A DNA stretch of 64,000 nt from Chanos chanos (taxonomy: Eukaryota > Chordata > Actinopteri > Gonorynchiformes > Chanidae), in NCBI RefSeq assembly GCF_902362185.1, contig NC_044499.1, positions 10,693,264 through 10,757,263 of the forward strand, read 5' to 3'. Below, in pieces: positions 50,371 to 62,579 of this stretch (positions are counted from its first letter, which is position 1; each line of letters begins with the position of its first letter). Under the pieces are notes generated by a model. The model was not told where the DNA came from. It saw nothing but the letters and a program-made list of their open reading frames with translations, and made no database searches. A program made the position numbers and the translations under genes.

Positions 50371-50399
50371 ACAAGAATCGCTTGGTATGTTGGTACATT

Positions 50400-53300
50400 T
50401 TTAGACTTTCTGCATTAGCAATTGCAGATTATCTTTTTAGAACAGCTTTACTCCACAGAGACTGAAAGATATTAACTTGACTGAAACATATTTATGTGTA
50501 TCCAGGTATTTAAGTCTTTTGTAATGCACAGGAGAGTATAACCACAATAATTTTGAAAGATTCTCGGGAAAAGAGTGTACAGGACAGTAGTCTGCTTCAA
50601 CCCCTATGAACACTGTTACTTCAATGTGTAAATCTTCGCATAATAATGTGGGGTTTGCTTTTTTTAATTTCTATTTTTTTTTTTTTTTTTTAATCATAGG
50701 TCTGGTCTACCGCCGTTTGTATTATATCTGTGAATAAAGTATGTCGGCAATGAATGTTTACCACAGAAAAAAAAGACATGAAGTGTGGACATGATTGTGT
50801 TTGGACATTTTTATTAATTACGAATCAGCTAACTCGGGGTCGCTCCTGCACCCATCGAAAACCGAGAATAGTATTTTGCATCCATACTTGCTCAGTAGAT
50901 ACTTCAAAGACAATGGTATCTTAATCAACAGCTAAGTTACTGGTTGACATATCTAACTTCGTTTTAAGGAAGCAAATTGTAAAGAATCACTTTTTCATTT
51001 GAGAGTATTTCTGCCCATTATAACACCCTATCCACCTCGGAATTGCCACATTAACAACTGTACATTGTCTACCATTACTATGAATGTATATAACAGGTTA
51101 TGAATTCAGTAATCATTTTTAAAATCGTGCTGTCAGAAGTGGGATTCAAACCAACACGTCCAGGGGAGATTGCAACCTGGTGCAGCACCTTATAATGCTC
51201 AGCCATCCTGACACAATGACAATTGAAGCTAACAAGGTCACCAACCGTCAAAGGTTGTAACATGAATTGTTTGTTGCATGCAGACAGTTCAGTTCACATA
51301 CTTGATTAAATCTGAAAAATTAGGCAGCTGCTAAGGGATCTAAAAATGGCCCTACCAATCCAGCTGTGTGCTAGAGCCTGCTACCCTTGTTTTTGAAAAT
51401 ACGCTACACACGTGTCATAATGATGCTGGACCAAATAAAATTTCTACTGCAAATTAAAACGTCTATTTGCTGTCAAGAAATCCCCAATCACCTAAATGGG
51501 AATTAACACCCAAAATCTCTAATTATCAAACTGTTTGTAACAGTGTCAATACTGGGTGTACCCAATGCTGGAGACTGAACTAATTCATTACATACATTAG
51601 TTTATTAGTTTTAGTAGTTCGAGTTTAGTAGAGCTGAGATATGACTTCTTGTTTTGCAAAAACAAAGCTAAATTGAAGATCAAAACCCTACATAAGACAT
51701 GGAGGCCCTATTGATACCCAACATGGCCACAAAATGTAAAATTCAGAACGTCTTTAAGACACCCATTTCAAAACCTTTACGGTTGCGAAAAAAACCACCA
51801 ACCATCTCTTGAGTTCATACGGATGACTTCAGTGGGAGCCCCATCTCTCTCTTTGAATTCAAACTGTTTTTTTGCACAGACATTCCTGAGGGCTGTGTCC
51901 TTAAAACTCAGTGTACTAGAAGTGGATTAAAACACTTGACTTGAGCTTAACTGATCTCACAGTGAAGGTTCTCAAAGGAGGTTAAATCATGCTCTAAACT
52001 GACATGACACAAAATGCTATTTAGTACCACTGAAACTTTGTGCTCATTCCATGACTAAACCTCACTGGAAAAGACTGCACACTGGCTTCTCAAGGTTCCC
52101 CACTTGTGTTTAAAATATTTCACTTTAAATCTTCAATTTATGTTTCTTCTACAATGTGTACATGTACTACTTACATACTTAGCTTTCCAAAACAAACACC
52201 AAGCACTTGATCCCTGAGCCTCGATGCAGATATTCTAGAGTTTTGATTTTGTTAGTACCGTAGTTTCCACCCACTTGGGGCAGATAACATTCGAATTCCG
52301 TATAGAAGTACATGGCCTAGATGCATTACAGCCGTTATAAATCGTGATTTCCTACGTGTATAACCTCCCTCCAGTTTCAAGCTCTGAATCAACAAATCAC
52401 AGTAAGATCACTATACCAAACCCACCTTTTCAAAACTCGGTTCATGTCCTTGGGTGTTAAAAAAAACAAACAAACAAAAAAAAAAAAACACGACATCTTG
52501 CAGCCTTTTAAAATCTGTCATTTATTACAAGTTCACATTTACAACCATTTCTAATTTCAAATGTGTATTACACCAATCCCAGCCAATTTCCTAGTCACAC
52601 ATTACCGTATAAAGCACGTGGGTACACACATTTCCTCCGCAGAAAAATCCACTGGAAAAAATACCTAAAAATAAGAAACGCTGAAATTAATTGTATGCCA
52701 ATAATACATACACGAGTTGTCAACTGTGCTGGTGACCATCAGGGCATGTATATAATCACGGTTTTGTCAGGTGAAACACGGACTAACATGCAACTCATCA
52801 CAACGTCACATTAAACGACTCATGAGCGTGATTAATGATAAGTTACCGACCTGAATATCCGAAGTTTCCTATCCACAGAGCATCCTTGCGAAGAGGGAGT
52901 TTAGATCACTGAACAAACGTAGACGAAAACAAATCATAAATCAAACGCCAATTAAATGACCCAGCAATTTAAAGAATTTGTTGAACCAACCCAATAACAA
53001 TACGACAGCACTGAGATAAAAAGGGAAGCATCCCCTGTTAATATAAAGGACACGCATTAAGCCTTAATGTGCCACTGAACCGTATCCATTCGGTTTCCTA
53101 AATTAATCAGTAAAGTCATTTTGAGCATACAGAGACAGAAGACAGACTGAAAATGAATTCACGAATGCATTGGTCACTGCATCGCATTTCAGTCATCTTT
53201 TAGCTGGTCTAGTGGAGTCTAGTACCACAGCGGTGCAGTAAACCAGAGGAGGAAAAGGCCCGATGTCTGCGTGCAGTTCGGATTGTTGCACCTGCTGAAT

Positions 53301-54400
53301 TGTCTCGCTAAATCCCTAACACAGATACACTATGATCTAAACCGATTTTCAGAGACCTCATTCTTAAGAATTTCACTCTTAAAATACTAAACGTTTAGAA
53401 CGACGATTCAAGATAATGCTACCTCGCTCTTCGCTGGGGGCAAGTTAGTCCTCAGTAGGCTTCGCTCGAAAACCGTTAGCTGGGTCGTCTATACAAACAA
53501 TCCAACCACCAATATTTGCTCAGAAGCTGTGGCTCTACAATAATTACGTAACTATTCCAAAAAAACAAAGATAAGAATACATAACGTTACTATGCAATTT
53601 ACTGCGTGCAAATTCCCTTATCTACACTACCTCGGTTCGAGGCCAATATGTAACACAAAATTTATAAATTAGCAAACAAATAATTAAGGGTATCCTCAAT
53701 TCTGACAAAAACTCCACAATTAAATCGCAAGTTCTATCTTAAATATTTTTTTCTAGACCGGACAAGTCGATCCAAGCGTCGTGGCTGACCACCGCGGCGA
53801 GCCAGGAAAGAAGAGATCAAATTGTGCGCGTGAGGATGTATTTATCGTCTCATTCAACCACGTGTTTATTTTGAGAAATCCTGCTCATCGCTTCCGGTTG
53901 CGGCACTTTGGTCTGCAGCATATTAATATTCAAATATTACGAAAACAATTTAAAAGTGCACACAAGGTAACAAACTGATTTCTTTTACCCAAATAAAACT
54001 TATTTTAGCTGGGGCGTGTGATCATTTTAATACATAACCGAACAATTAAGTTAAAATGTTTAAAATAAAAAAACAACAACTTTGTGTTGATCAAATTTAT
54101 TGTTCGGTCTTGATTTATTTAGTTAGGAAGATCTACTAATCTATTTTTGAAAACATCTAAGGGAGTACATCTCATTAAAGTACGTCAAATGTTTCTGATC
54201 TAGCCTGGACGCTGGAGCACCTTCTGGCAGTCTCCTCTTTTCCCTTCCAATCATGGTGGCACTCTCTCGCCAGTTTAGAGGTGGTCACGTGGTACCAACA
54301 CGGGAAAGTCAGGTCCCAGTTACATATTCTCTGGTAAAACTGCCACAAGCTGTAATATTTGAATGAGGTAGGTTCAGCTAAAAATCCGAAGAAAAGGCCC
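50400..54400. other. 4 kb between ltb4r and sdr39u1, no coding sequence recognised
   Basis: Apart from the tRNA-like sequence at 51131-51212 I find no coding frame or transposon. The part from 52500 to 53800 might be transcribed on the minus strand: an aataaa reads at 52521-52516 on that strand and a CpG-bearing promoter-like block (accaccgcggcgagcc, plus an ETS-type cttccgg near 53890) lies at 53770-53900, about 600 bp upstream of sdr39u1. With no open frame, a non-coding transcript or unrecognised small gene is possible. Confidence 0.35.
51131..51212 (-). tRNA. tRNA-Leu(CAG)-like sequence, probably a pseudogene
   Basis: On the minus strand, 82 nt start GTCAGGATGGCTGAGC and end GAATCCCACTTCTGACA. 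The acceptor stem pairs (GTCAGGA with its 3' partner), and the long variable arm (CTCCCCTGGACGTG) and T-arm (GGTTTGAATCC) fit tRNA-Leu. Against remembered tRNA-Leu-CAG there are several changes: the D-loop GGTC is ATTA, one base is missing in the anticodon loop around CAG, and T replaces C in the B-box. It is likely inactive or an old SINE head. No SINE body is evident beside it. Confidence 0.55.
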
Positions 54401-54417
54401 TTAAAAGTCCGAACAAA

Positions 54418-56939
54418 ATGAGAATATTAATAGGTAAGTGGGAGCATTTTACATATTACATGTCGGGCCGTTAAATCAGCTGCTGAATGTGTTGTGTTGC
54501 TTGTGGTTGAACGTGTAACTGTCGAGAGTCTTTCACAAAAACACGATTTCATATTGCGTTTGTGACCTTGCAATGGTAAATCGCCCAGTCGCCTGATTCA
54601 ACCGTCAGTAAAGGTCAAATTTATCCACAATAACCCTCTGATCGAGGCGAGCTGTTTTGTAAGTGTTATTGTGGCGCATGCGCACTTCGTGTGAGGTATT
54701 TGAACACTCAGTCCGAAGTCATAGAAATCAAGAAACCTTTTCCCCGTGAAAATTGCACCAGGAATCGATTATTAACACCTTCATTATCAAGTTAAATTGT
54801 GCATACTGATAGGACGCTGAAGCAGCGTGTTTTGCCTGAAATCATAAGACTGTTATTATTGAACTATCACTGCCTTCAACACATCATTTCGTTGTACCAG
54901 GTGGAGGGTCTGGGTTTGTGGGCCGTGAGCTCACTCGTTTGCTTAAGAGCAAAGGTCATGAGGTCACTATAATATCTCGGCAGCCTGGCCCAGGGAGAAT
55001 CACATGGGTAAGGAACGTTTCACTATTGAGGCAAACTGCTCACATACAAATCACTTAACCGTCTCAGGTTATGTATCTAATGATGCACGCAACCTCAGAG
55101 ACACCTTAAATCGTTTAGTTTTGTTATCTTGCTGCTTGCGACTTTTACGGTGAACACTCGTCAGCTTTCTGCTACTTAAATATTACCCCTTGAACAAATG
55201 AAGTTTTTCATAAACTAGTGAATTACCCAAAATATGGAAAGCAAGAGGCATAATTTTTACAACACAGTTGGTCATCAGTACTCCAGTAAACATCATAAAA
55301 ACAGATGTATTCATTGTATTTGCCAGACCATGTAGAGGAAGTGTAGTTTTGTTCTTTAAAAATGACTGCACTCTCCTTAATGACCTTCAGATGAGTTTGT
55401 TGACATAGTTTGCAATCCTACGTCTTTACTGCAGTCAGATCTGGAGTCTGGAGGCCTTCCACCATGTGAGGGTGCCGTAAACCTGACCGGGGAGAACATC
55501 ATGAACCCATTGCGTTGGTGAGTGAACCAACCGCAAGAAATATCCGTGCAATTACTCTTAAATGACCTTGATGTTCATGTCCAAATAGTCATGTCCAAAT
55601 ACCAATTTTCCTGTTGTACAGAGACTGAAAGCGCTTTCTTAAAAATACCATCAGACAGACAGTTATTGGTGAGCTTCTTGGAAGAGCCAAACAAGATGTA
55701 TGAGGACCCTTGGTTTTGTCTCAACTGCATCTGTTTCCTTTGTTATCCAGTGACTTCCAACTCTTCTTCCACTTGTAATATGTGGTATTCTACCCTTGTA
55801 GGTGGAATGACAGTTACAAGAAAGATCTGTTCTCCAGTCGAGTTGACACCACCAGAAGTTTAGCTCAAGCCATTGCTGCCTCTCCCAATCCTCCTCATGC
55901 CTGGGTTCTTGTCACAGGTGTAGGTGAGGTTGATGTCTGCCACTACACATGTTTCTCCTGACTCTATAAAAGCAACTCCATAAAAATAGATTTCCTCAAA
56001 CACAAGACCAAATAAAGTTTCATTCAACCCTGCATATTCGAGTTTTTAATACGTTGCTTAAACCATCATTGCCTTATAATCACACCCTATTTGGTAAACA
56101 CCGTGTTTACTCCTAAATATGTGCTTAGGGATAAGTTTGAGGATTTCAGCTCAACACCTGTCTTTCTTGTCGATAGCATGTTATAAGCCTTGCCTTCAGA
56201 CCCAGTACACTGAGGAGAGTGAATGGACACCCTTTGACTTCCTCTCACGACTAGTTAAAGAATGGGAGGGAGCCGCGCGTCTACCTGAAAATGTCGCAAA
56301 CATCACCAGACAAGTCGTCATCAGGCCAGGTAAGTCTCCATACGTTGTCATGTGTGTAAATAGGCAAGTGCAGATCTGTGAGCATGACAGTTCTGGCATC
56401 TTGGCTGGTATGGGTTGTCATTTGGAGTGATTTTCTTTTTTTTTTTTTTTTTTTTGTGATCACTTATTATATCTGCTGGATTGTCTCTTCTCCCCTACCC
56501 TCTTCCTCTAGGTGCAGTATTGGGGCGTGACGGTGGAGCAATGAAACAGATGCTTTTGCCTTTCTGGTTAGGCCTTGGGGGCACTTTAGGTTCTGGACGA
56601 CAGCCATTCCCCTGGATCCATGTCTCTGACCTGGCTGGAATCATTGCCCATGCATTAGAACCTTCCACAGATCCCCCTTCAAATGACCCAGAAGTGCTCA
56701 ATGGCGTCGCCCCAGCACTAAACACTAATCTTGAATTCACTAAAGAACTGGGCAGGATCTTGAGGCGACCCACTATTTTTCCTGTGCCTGGCTTTGTTAT
56801 GGATGCTCTCTTGGGTTCTGAGAGAGCGGTCATACTCACACAGGGTCAAAAAGTTGTGCCTAAAAGGACTCTGGAGTCAGGCTTTGAGTATAAATATCCA
56901 GATTTGACCTCTGCTCTCCGGGAAATTGTTGGAAGCTAG
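54418..56939 (+). CDS. sdr39u1: Epimerase family protein SDR39U1
   Basis: Atypical short-chain dehydrogenase/reductase with an NAD(P)-binding Rossmann fold; the substrate is not known to me. Exons: 54418-54433, 54901-55007, 55435-55517, 55802-55923, 56177-56329, 56512-56939; total 909 nt, 302 residues, close to the human protein. The start MRILI is followed at once by a splice donor, so the first coding exon is only 16 nt, and the nucleotide-binding glycine motif (GGSGFVGREL) is completed in exon 2. Other signatures: RQPGPGRITW, AVNLTGENIMNPLRW, AWVLVTGVA, AVLGRDGGAMKQMLLPF, LGGTLGSGRQPFPWIH, DLAGI and the C-terminal GQKVVPKRTLESGF. All junctions are GT-AG with matching phases. It runs tail to tail with mettl17, stops 523 bp apart. 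Polyadenylation signals at 57257-57262 and 57386-57391. Confidence 0.93.
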
Positions 56940-57385
56940 TAATCAGGGGAAAAGGTTGATACTCTGAGCTAACCATCGAGAAGTTCTTGAGTAAAAGGTA
57001 AAAAATGGTAATCACGCAAGTTCTTGAAGGTTTTTTTTGGGGGGGGGGGTTACCATGTCACAGGGTAAACAGTAACTCACACAGGTTGAGAAAGCAGCTT
57101 TTGTTTTTTTTATTTTGTTTTTACCTTGAGTGGATACTTGAAATTGCATACTTCCAAGATCTACGTTGATACTGATCCACCGCGGAAACTCTTTTCTCAC
57201 AAACGTCTTCAGAACTGTATAAAACTCTTTTTTATTTTCTTCAGACTGTATCTCCAAATAAATATTTATGCCGCACTGAAGGCAGAGTTTTTTTTTCCAT
57301 TTACAGCATGTTTTACACCATGACACCCGCTGTTGACATCTCCTTTGACTGAAAATACAGACCAGTGGCAAAGCTGAAGTAAATG

Positions 57386-57391
57386 AATAAA
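57386..57391 (+). terminator. Distal polyadenylation signal of sdr39u1
   Basis: aataaa 75 bp before the mettl17 stop codon on the other strand; a nearer one is at 57257-57262. The two 3' UTRs are therefore close to or overlapping each other. Confidence 0.45.
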
Positions 57392-57461
57392 GGTCACTTC
57401 ATTCTACAATCTATGACTCAGCAGCAGATTTTTTTTTGTTTTATGATTATTATGTAGGCTA

Positions 57462-60091
57462 TTACACTGGCTCATCCGCTGAGTCTGTTTGAGCGTCGTC
57501 CCCTGTTTGAAGGATCGGAAGCCGATCTCCCCAGTCGCTTCTCCGGGCACAGCGGTACATGTCTCTGTGAGGCGAGATAAGACATGTCGTTAGCGCACAA
57601 TTCACAACCCTGCACCTTATGTAACAGCCAGCATGTATCTGCACTCAATGCAAAGCTCATGTTGTTCTTGGAATAGCCACTGATTTCTCCGAATTCAGGT
57701 TCTCACTGCCAAAGTCTACATAATTTTTGTGCAAGTAATTCCACCTTGGCACATGCACAAACAAATAAAAGTTCTGTTCTGACCAAGTCATGCCACACAG
57801 CACTCTAAAGACAGAATCAGGACTAATTATTCCTGTATCTTTCTACATGCATTGCAGCCCTATGAAGAGTTGCAGCTGTATATGGCAAATCTGTACTGTA
57901 GTTTGATGTATCAGGGATGACATAAATGAAAACTCACAAACAAAGAATTACCTGCCATGACGACGGGCAGTGACCACAACATGTTTGAGGTCTCCATCAG
58001 AGCAGCACATGTGGCAGTGAACATGTTTGGCCCTGCGCAGGACTGGTGCAGTTAGCCTAGCCCAGTCTAACCCATCACTTTCTGCATTCTTCTCTACCTC
58101 TATGCTCACTGGTTCCACCCTGGATAGAATCAGGTAACTGAACTTCTCCTGCTGTTTATCTGGGTTCTGAGAGCAGAGAGAGGAAGAAGTTGGAGACATG
58201 TTAAGAAATATTTACAGGAACATAATTATGTACTTTTTTTTTGTTTTTGTTTTTTTTTTAGAAAATCCACTCTAATGATTTTTAAGTGAAATTGAGTTGG
58301 AGGACACATATCTGGGTATTATCTCCAACCTTGTTACAATGTTGTCATATTTACAAATCACCAATAATCCATCAGGATTAGATGTGGAACAGAACAACAG
58401 GTCACTCACCCCGGGTAAAGGCAGGGGGCAGTAAGGCTGAAGGAAGTTGCATGGCACTACTGGCTGCTTGGCCATTTTGGGACATGGAAGCTCATGAGTG
58501 CACTGTCCAAATACAGGAGAAGAAACAAAGATGGAAAGAGAAGCAAATAAACGTACCAGGGTGAAAACTGAGGTGATGATACCCCACCTGAGAATGACTG
58601 GATTAGAAAGGGTGTAAATAAAATAAAAAGCTAAATATCTCACTGGGGCAAATACAGATGGTCTTCTGGGGTCATGGATCACCTTGTCTTGCTTCTATAA
58701 ATAAACCGAAACACATCAACAAACCAGAGTTAGATCACGGTGAAATCCTCTTATGTTGATAACACCTAAATAAGTGTGAGATCTCCCTGTAAACAGTTGA
58801 AACAGTGTATTTTGTCACTGTGAAATATGTGTGAACGGTTTGAGAGAATGAAGGAAATTGACATGTCACACCTTAAGTACTGTCTCTCTGGCCTCCATGA
58901 GAATCTGGTGTCCTTCTTTGGTCCCGTTTTCTACAAGCACCTTTACAATAAACAAGAATCGCAAAGCTGATCTTCTCATAGCACAGCTATAAAAGGGTAT
59001 ACTAAGGTTTTTTAACACAGTAGATATTCGAGGAAAAAAAGCTTCACTGACGAGGTAGGCGTTGGTTTTTCTCCACAGTGTCAGTACAATGTCCTCACGT
59101 TCCTTTTGACTGGCTAACTCAGACAATGCGAAAGCTCCCACCACTAAATCTGACTGCACCTACAGAAAAAAATCAAAATTTTATCCATATTTGAATTTGG
59201 CAAATATAAGCTCATACAAGCTGGAGAAACAGGTACTATACAAATTCTCAGATAGTATCTGAACTAACCTTTGGGGAAACGGGGAGAAACTGTCGGAAGT
59301 AGACTTGATTGATGAGAGGCTCATTTTTCTCACTGCCTCCTATTCAAAAAATACAAGCAACATAAATAACAGAACAGAACAGAACATACATGTGTATGTA
59401 TGTATGTACACGTGTGTCTGTGTGTGTGTCTATGTGTATGCTTCTGTGTGTGTAAAATTTTTGCGTCTCAGTATACCTTTGAGAAGCAGTTCTGCTAAGG
59501 AGTTCATTGCTCCAGAACTGTCCACACACACAAACTCCTTCAAAGACTCCCCCCAGAGCGCATGTGATGCCCTAAATAACAATTTGAATTTGACAAATTA
59601 AGCAGATATGTAAAGATTTAACATTATAAGGCTTTAGCATTTAAAAACTTATGTCACAAAGATCTGAAGCAGACAGCATGTCTCAGTGTAAAATTCTCAG
59701 TATACTCTACTAAAATCAGCTTACTCAGCTGCCTGCATGACTCAGTAATAATAACTCAAGGCAAAGTTGCTTTAGTTATTCATCATTTTTTGTACAATAT
59801 CATGAAGTTGCATTAGCTGTCGATGTGTCACAGTTATGTGCACACACTACGCAAAGTTTGGAGTATTTTTAAAATACAAAAAGTGACATAATAATCATCA
59901 TTATCACTCCTACCAGACTGCCGTTCCCAGCCCTGAGCCAAAGTCCAAGAGAGAGTGTGGCCAAAATGAAGAATCTCTTTTCTTTATCTACAATGAAAGA
60001 GTTTTAAAGAAGTAAAAAAGAGGGGAAATTAGAACTTTGTAGAAGTAGGAAGGTCTGAAAAAGTGTGCTTGCATATCAGTACGTGTGTATA

Positions 60092-60128
<37 letters not shown>

Positions 60129-62076
60129 GTGTGTCTGTTACCTCATTCAGTGCTCTTTTAACTGCAGCATAACCACCTGCAAGTCTAGCAGCCATGTACA
60201 CCACACCCAGATCTTTATCATACCTGTGATGAACAGCAATGTCATGAGACAGACAATTAGACCAACACAAACAGACAGAGATGCAAAACTAATCAACAAA
60301 GTAACAAGAGTGAGTCAGATCAGTGTGAACTGTGAATAAGAATGGAATGTGAGAGTGAGAGTCTCTCCACCTGAGAGGGGTCCAGTGGTAGGTTTTTCTC
60401 CTAAGCTCAGACAACACTCGCTTCTTGATTCGAGTTTCCAGTCCACGACCGCCTATATCAAAAAAAGGTAAGCACCAATTAAATGTCTCTTTCTTTATTT
60501 GGTTTAGTTGTTCTTTTCCTTTGTTTTCATTTTCATCCCTCCGAACTATCTCACCCTCTATATTATGGGATGCTTTTTCTTTCTCCAACAGTTCCTTCTC
60601 CAGAGCAATCGCTCTTTCCCTAAGTTGTGTGTCTTCAGCTGCACGCTTCCTGCTCCAGAGGAAGTTGGTGAGATTTTGTGCTCTCTCAGAAAGCCTATTC
60701 ACCTCTGCTTCTGCAATTTGACCAAGAGGAACAAAACTCAAGAGTAACATTTTCAACACTGAAAGTGTTTCCAGCTGGCTTTATGATGGGAATTATCATT
60801 TATATGCATAATTTCTGATTCTCACTGACAAGCAAAAGACGCAAAGTTAATTTGCAGTTCTATGTATTTTTCTACGTTGGTAAGATTTTAAAGGTAACCT
60901 GATTGGTCGCCACTTACCAAGAATGATGGACAATGCCCCTCTCTGCAGCTCCTCTGGGAGGTGAAGAGTCTTAAGGTTTGTCAGACCTGGATGCTTTCGG
61001 TGAGGAGTGCCTTTCAGGGAGTCCGTCTGGATAACTGAATGGGCTGCTGCACTTAGGCCCTGAGAGAATAACATGAATGAAAATCCACTCTGTATAAAAC
61101 AATCAGCATTTTGTTCTAAGATAAAAAAAAATGTCCCTTAAACTGAGACAAAACAAGAATTAAAATAACTAATGGTTGTTTTAAGTATCTGATTTAAGTT
61201 CTAGTAACACGACATGTAGCCAATCACAGTCAGTTCATTTGCATAGTGTCCACCCTCACTGTTTCACTGCAATTCAGAAATTATTATTACTTGTGTAGAT
61301 AGCGTATTCTCACTTTTTCAGCATTCAAACAAAAATATGCCTTTTTCTTTCTTTTCTTTGTGGGACAAATTAACTATTTGGGTTTTCGATCATCACAACC
61401 GCGATTTAAAAACGTTACGATCATGTGTGCCTATATATTGAACTAGATACCACGTCATTTCCCGGAGCGGGAGGAAGCTCACTGTAGAGGTCACAAACTG
61501 AGTGCGTAGTCACTCAACCAATCACCTCGGGGAAGGTCTGAGACAAGAGCCAATAGCTACCCTTGCAGGGTATCATCTGACACTGATGAGCGAGCGCACA
61601 GAGAATTGGGGCCTGAGCGTAGCACATATGCAGGAGAAGTTGGCAATTGTAAAATCTCGCAATGTCGACGGATGCAGCCTGCGCTGGCTTGGAATCACTC
61701 GCGGCTAGCGTCTGAGTGCGATGTGTGAGCTGGTCCACATGACCAGAACCCAATTCAGACTACTCTCCCCCCACTCTTTTCATAAATCGGTCAAGTGTTA
61801 ACTATAACACCACAATAAAAAAGCAGCACCAGAACGCACTTTGAAACTAAGTTACATATTTGTAAGTAATGTAGCCATTGACATAGTTTGTACCAGTGAC
61901 ATGGCCTCTCTCACATCAGATAAGACCGACAAAATCTTGTCAATTGGACACTTCGTAGAGGCGTACGAAGTATGCATTAGAACTTAAACCACACTCACCC
62001 GTTGTGTCACTCTCAAAGACACCGCTGACTCGCACAGTGAACAGACACTGGAAATTATATTTCTAGGTATAGACAT
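57462..62076 (-). CDS. mettl17: Mitochondrial ribosome assembly factor METTL17
   Basis: Rsm22-type methyltransferase-like protein, in mammals needed for mitochondrial small-subunit assembly and reported to hold an iron-sulphur cluster. Exons on the minus strand: 62076-61999, 61059-60918, 60710-60555, 60452-60371, 60223-60142, 59987-59914, 59571-59477, 59339-59269, 59159-59052, 58940-58872, 58694-58644, 58502-58410, 58166-57952, 57564-57462; 1,419 nt, 472 residues (human about 456). Signatures: [25 protein letters not shown], the SAM-binding motif [52 protein letters not shown] and [20 protein letters not shown]; the cysteines fit a metal or cluster site. The N-terminus is short and basic ([10 protein letters not shown]), as expected for mitochondrial import. 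The intron 60554-60453 is 102 nt without a stop, so its retention would add 34 residues (506 in all). Intron 1 contains rpph1 on the other strand. Confidence 0.92.
60093..60124. repeat. (TG)n in mettl17 intron
   Basis: TG tract 18 bp from the donor site of exon 60223-60142. Confidence 0.9.
61237..61244 (+). promoter_or_regulatory. Octamer, distal sequence element of the RNase P RNA gene
   Basis: Perfect ATTTGCAT about 220 bp upstream of the inferred RNA start, the usual place for the Oct-1 site of type-3 Pol III genes. Confidence 0.6.
61391..61438 (+). promoter_or_regulatory. Core Pol III promoter (PSE-like and TATA) of rpph1
   Basis: tatata at 61432-61437 lies about 25 bp before the inferred 5' end. 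A candidate proximal sequence element (tcacaaccgcgatttaaa) occupies about 61392-61410, roughly 20 bp upstream of the TATA, as in vertebrate H1, U6 and 7SK promoters. The TATA is clear; the PSE is inferred from spacing and partial likeness. Confidence 0.6.
61462..61777 (+). ncRNA. rpph1: RNase P RNA (H1 RNA)
   Basis: Catalytic RNA of nuclear RNase P, which trims tRNA 5' leaders. It shares with human H1 RNA, in order: ggagcggga and ggaagctc at the 5' side, ctgagtgcg, the conserved P4/CR-I strand ggggaaggtctgagac (61539-61554), and the 3' strand acccaattcagactactctc (61748-61767). The two ends can pair as helix P1 (ggagcggg with cccccactc). Transcription should stop at the TTTT of 61777-61780, giving about 315 nt against 341 in human. 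The promoter upstream has an octamer, a PSE-like block and TATA. The gene lies inside intron 1 of mettl17 on the opposite strand, about 800 bp upstream of parp2 and in the same direction. In mammals RPPH1 and PARP2 are also adjacent but, as I recall, divergent. Confidence 0.9.
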
Positions 62077-62579
62077 GTTCCTTTTCACGACAAAATTTTT
62101 TAAGTAAATTCAGTACGCCACTTTGTAATAATAAGCAATAAATATTGACCAAGAAATCACGTCGTGCTCACGTCGTGCGACATCTGGGGCAGGGTGATAA
62201 CGGCACATCGCCAAAATAAATCCGTCCAGAAACAAAGCCGGCGGAACGCATTCACCCATTTTTGTAATGTTTTGGCGCCTCTTCAAGGCACGGGACTTGC
62301 GACGTTATTCTTATTTATTTATTATTTATTTAATGCTTTGTACGTTTTGAAGATATAGAGTAGAGAGTTCCAAGACTGGAAGGCTAGTCCTGAGATCACG
62401 CCTATGCTATGTTCTGTTGCCAAGATTTCTAGCAATAAACATCAGCGAACTTTGTTTCTAAGTTATCGTTTCCTATGAAGCTTCTATTAATGTACTAGCA
62501 TTCTATTGTTGGATGCTAAGACGTACACAAAACTTCTAGTTAGATTATTCCATTAGGTATTGTGTGAACCAGCTAAGTC
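62077..62579. promoter_or_regulatory. Divergent promoter region between mettl17 and parp2
   Basis: The two start codons are 503 bp apart and point away from each other. The segment has several CpG (cacgtcgtgctcacgtcgtg at 62158-62177, a direct repeat of the acgtcgtg core) and no TATA that clearly serves either gene. A shared promoter for the two housekeeping genes is likely but not proven. Confidence 0.5.

Noticed and set aside
53781-53978. 65-residue plus-strand frame upstream of sdr39u1
   Set aside because: Lies in the promoter-like block and resembles no protein I know.
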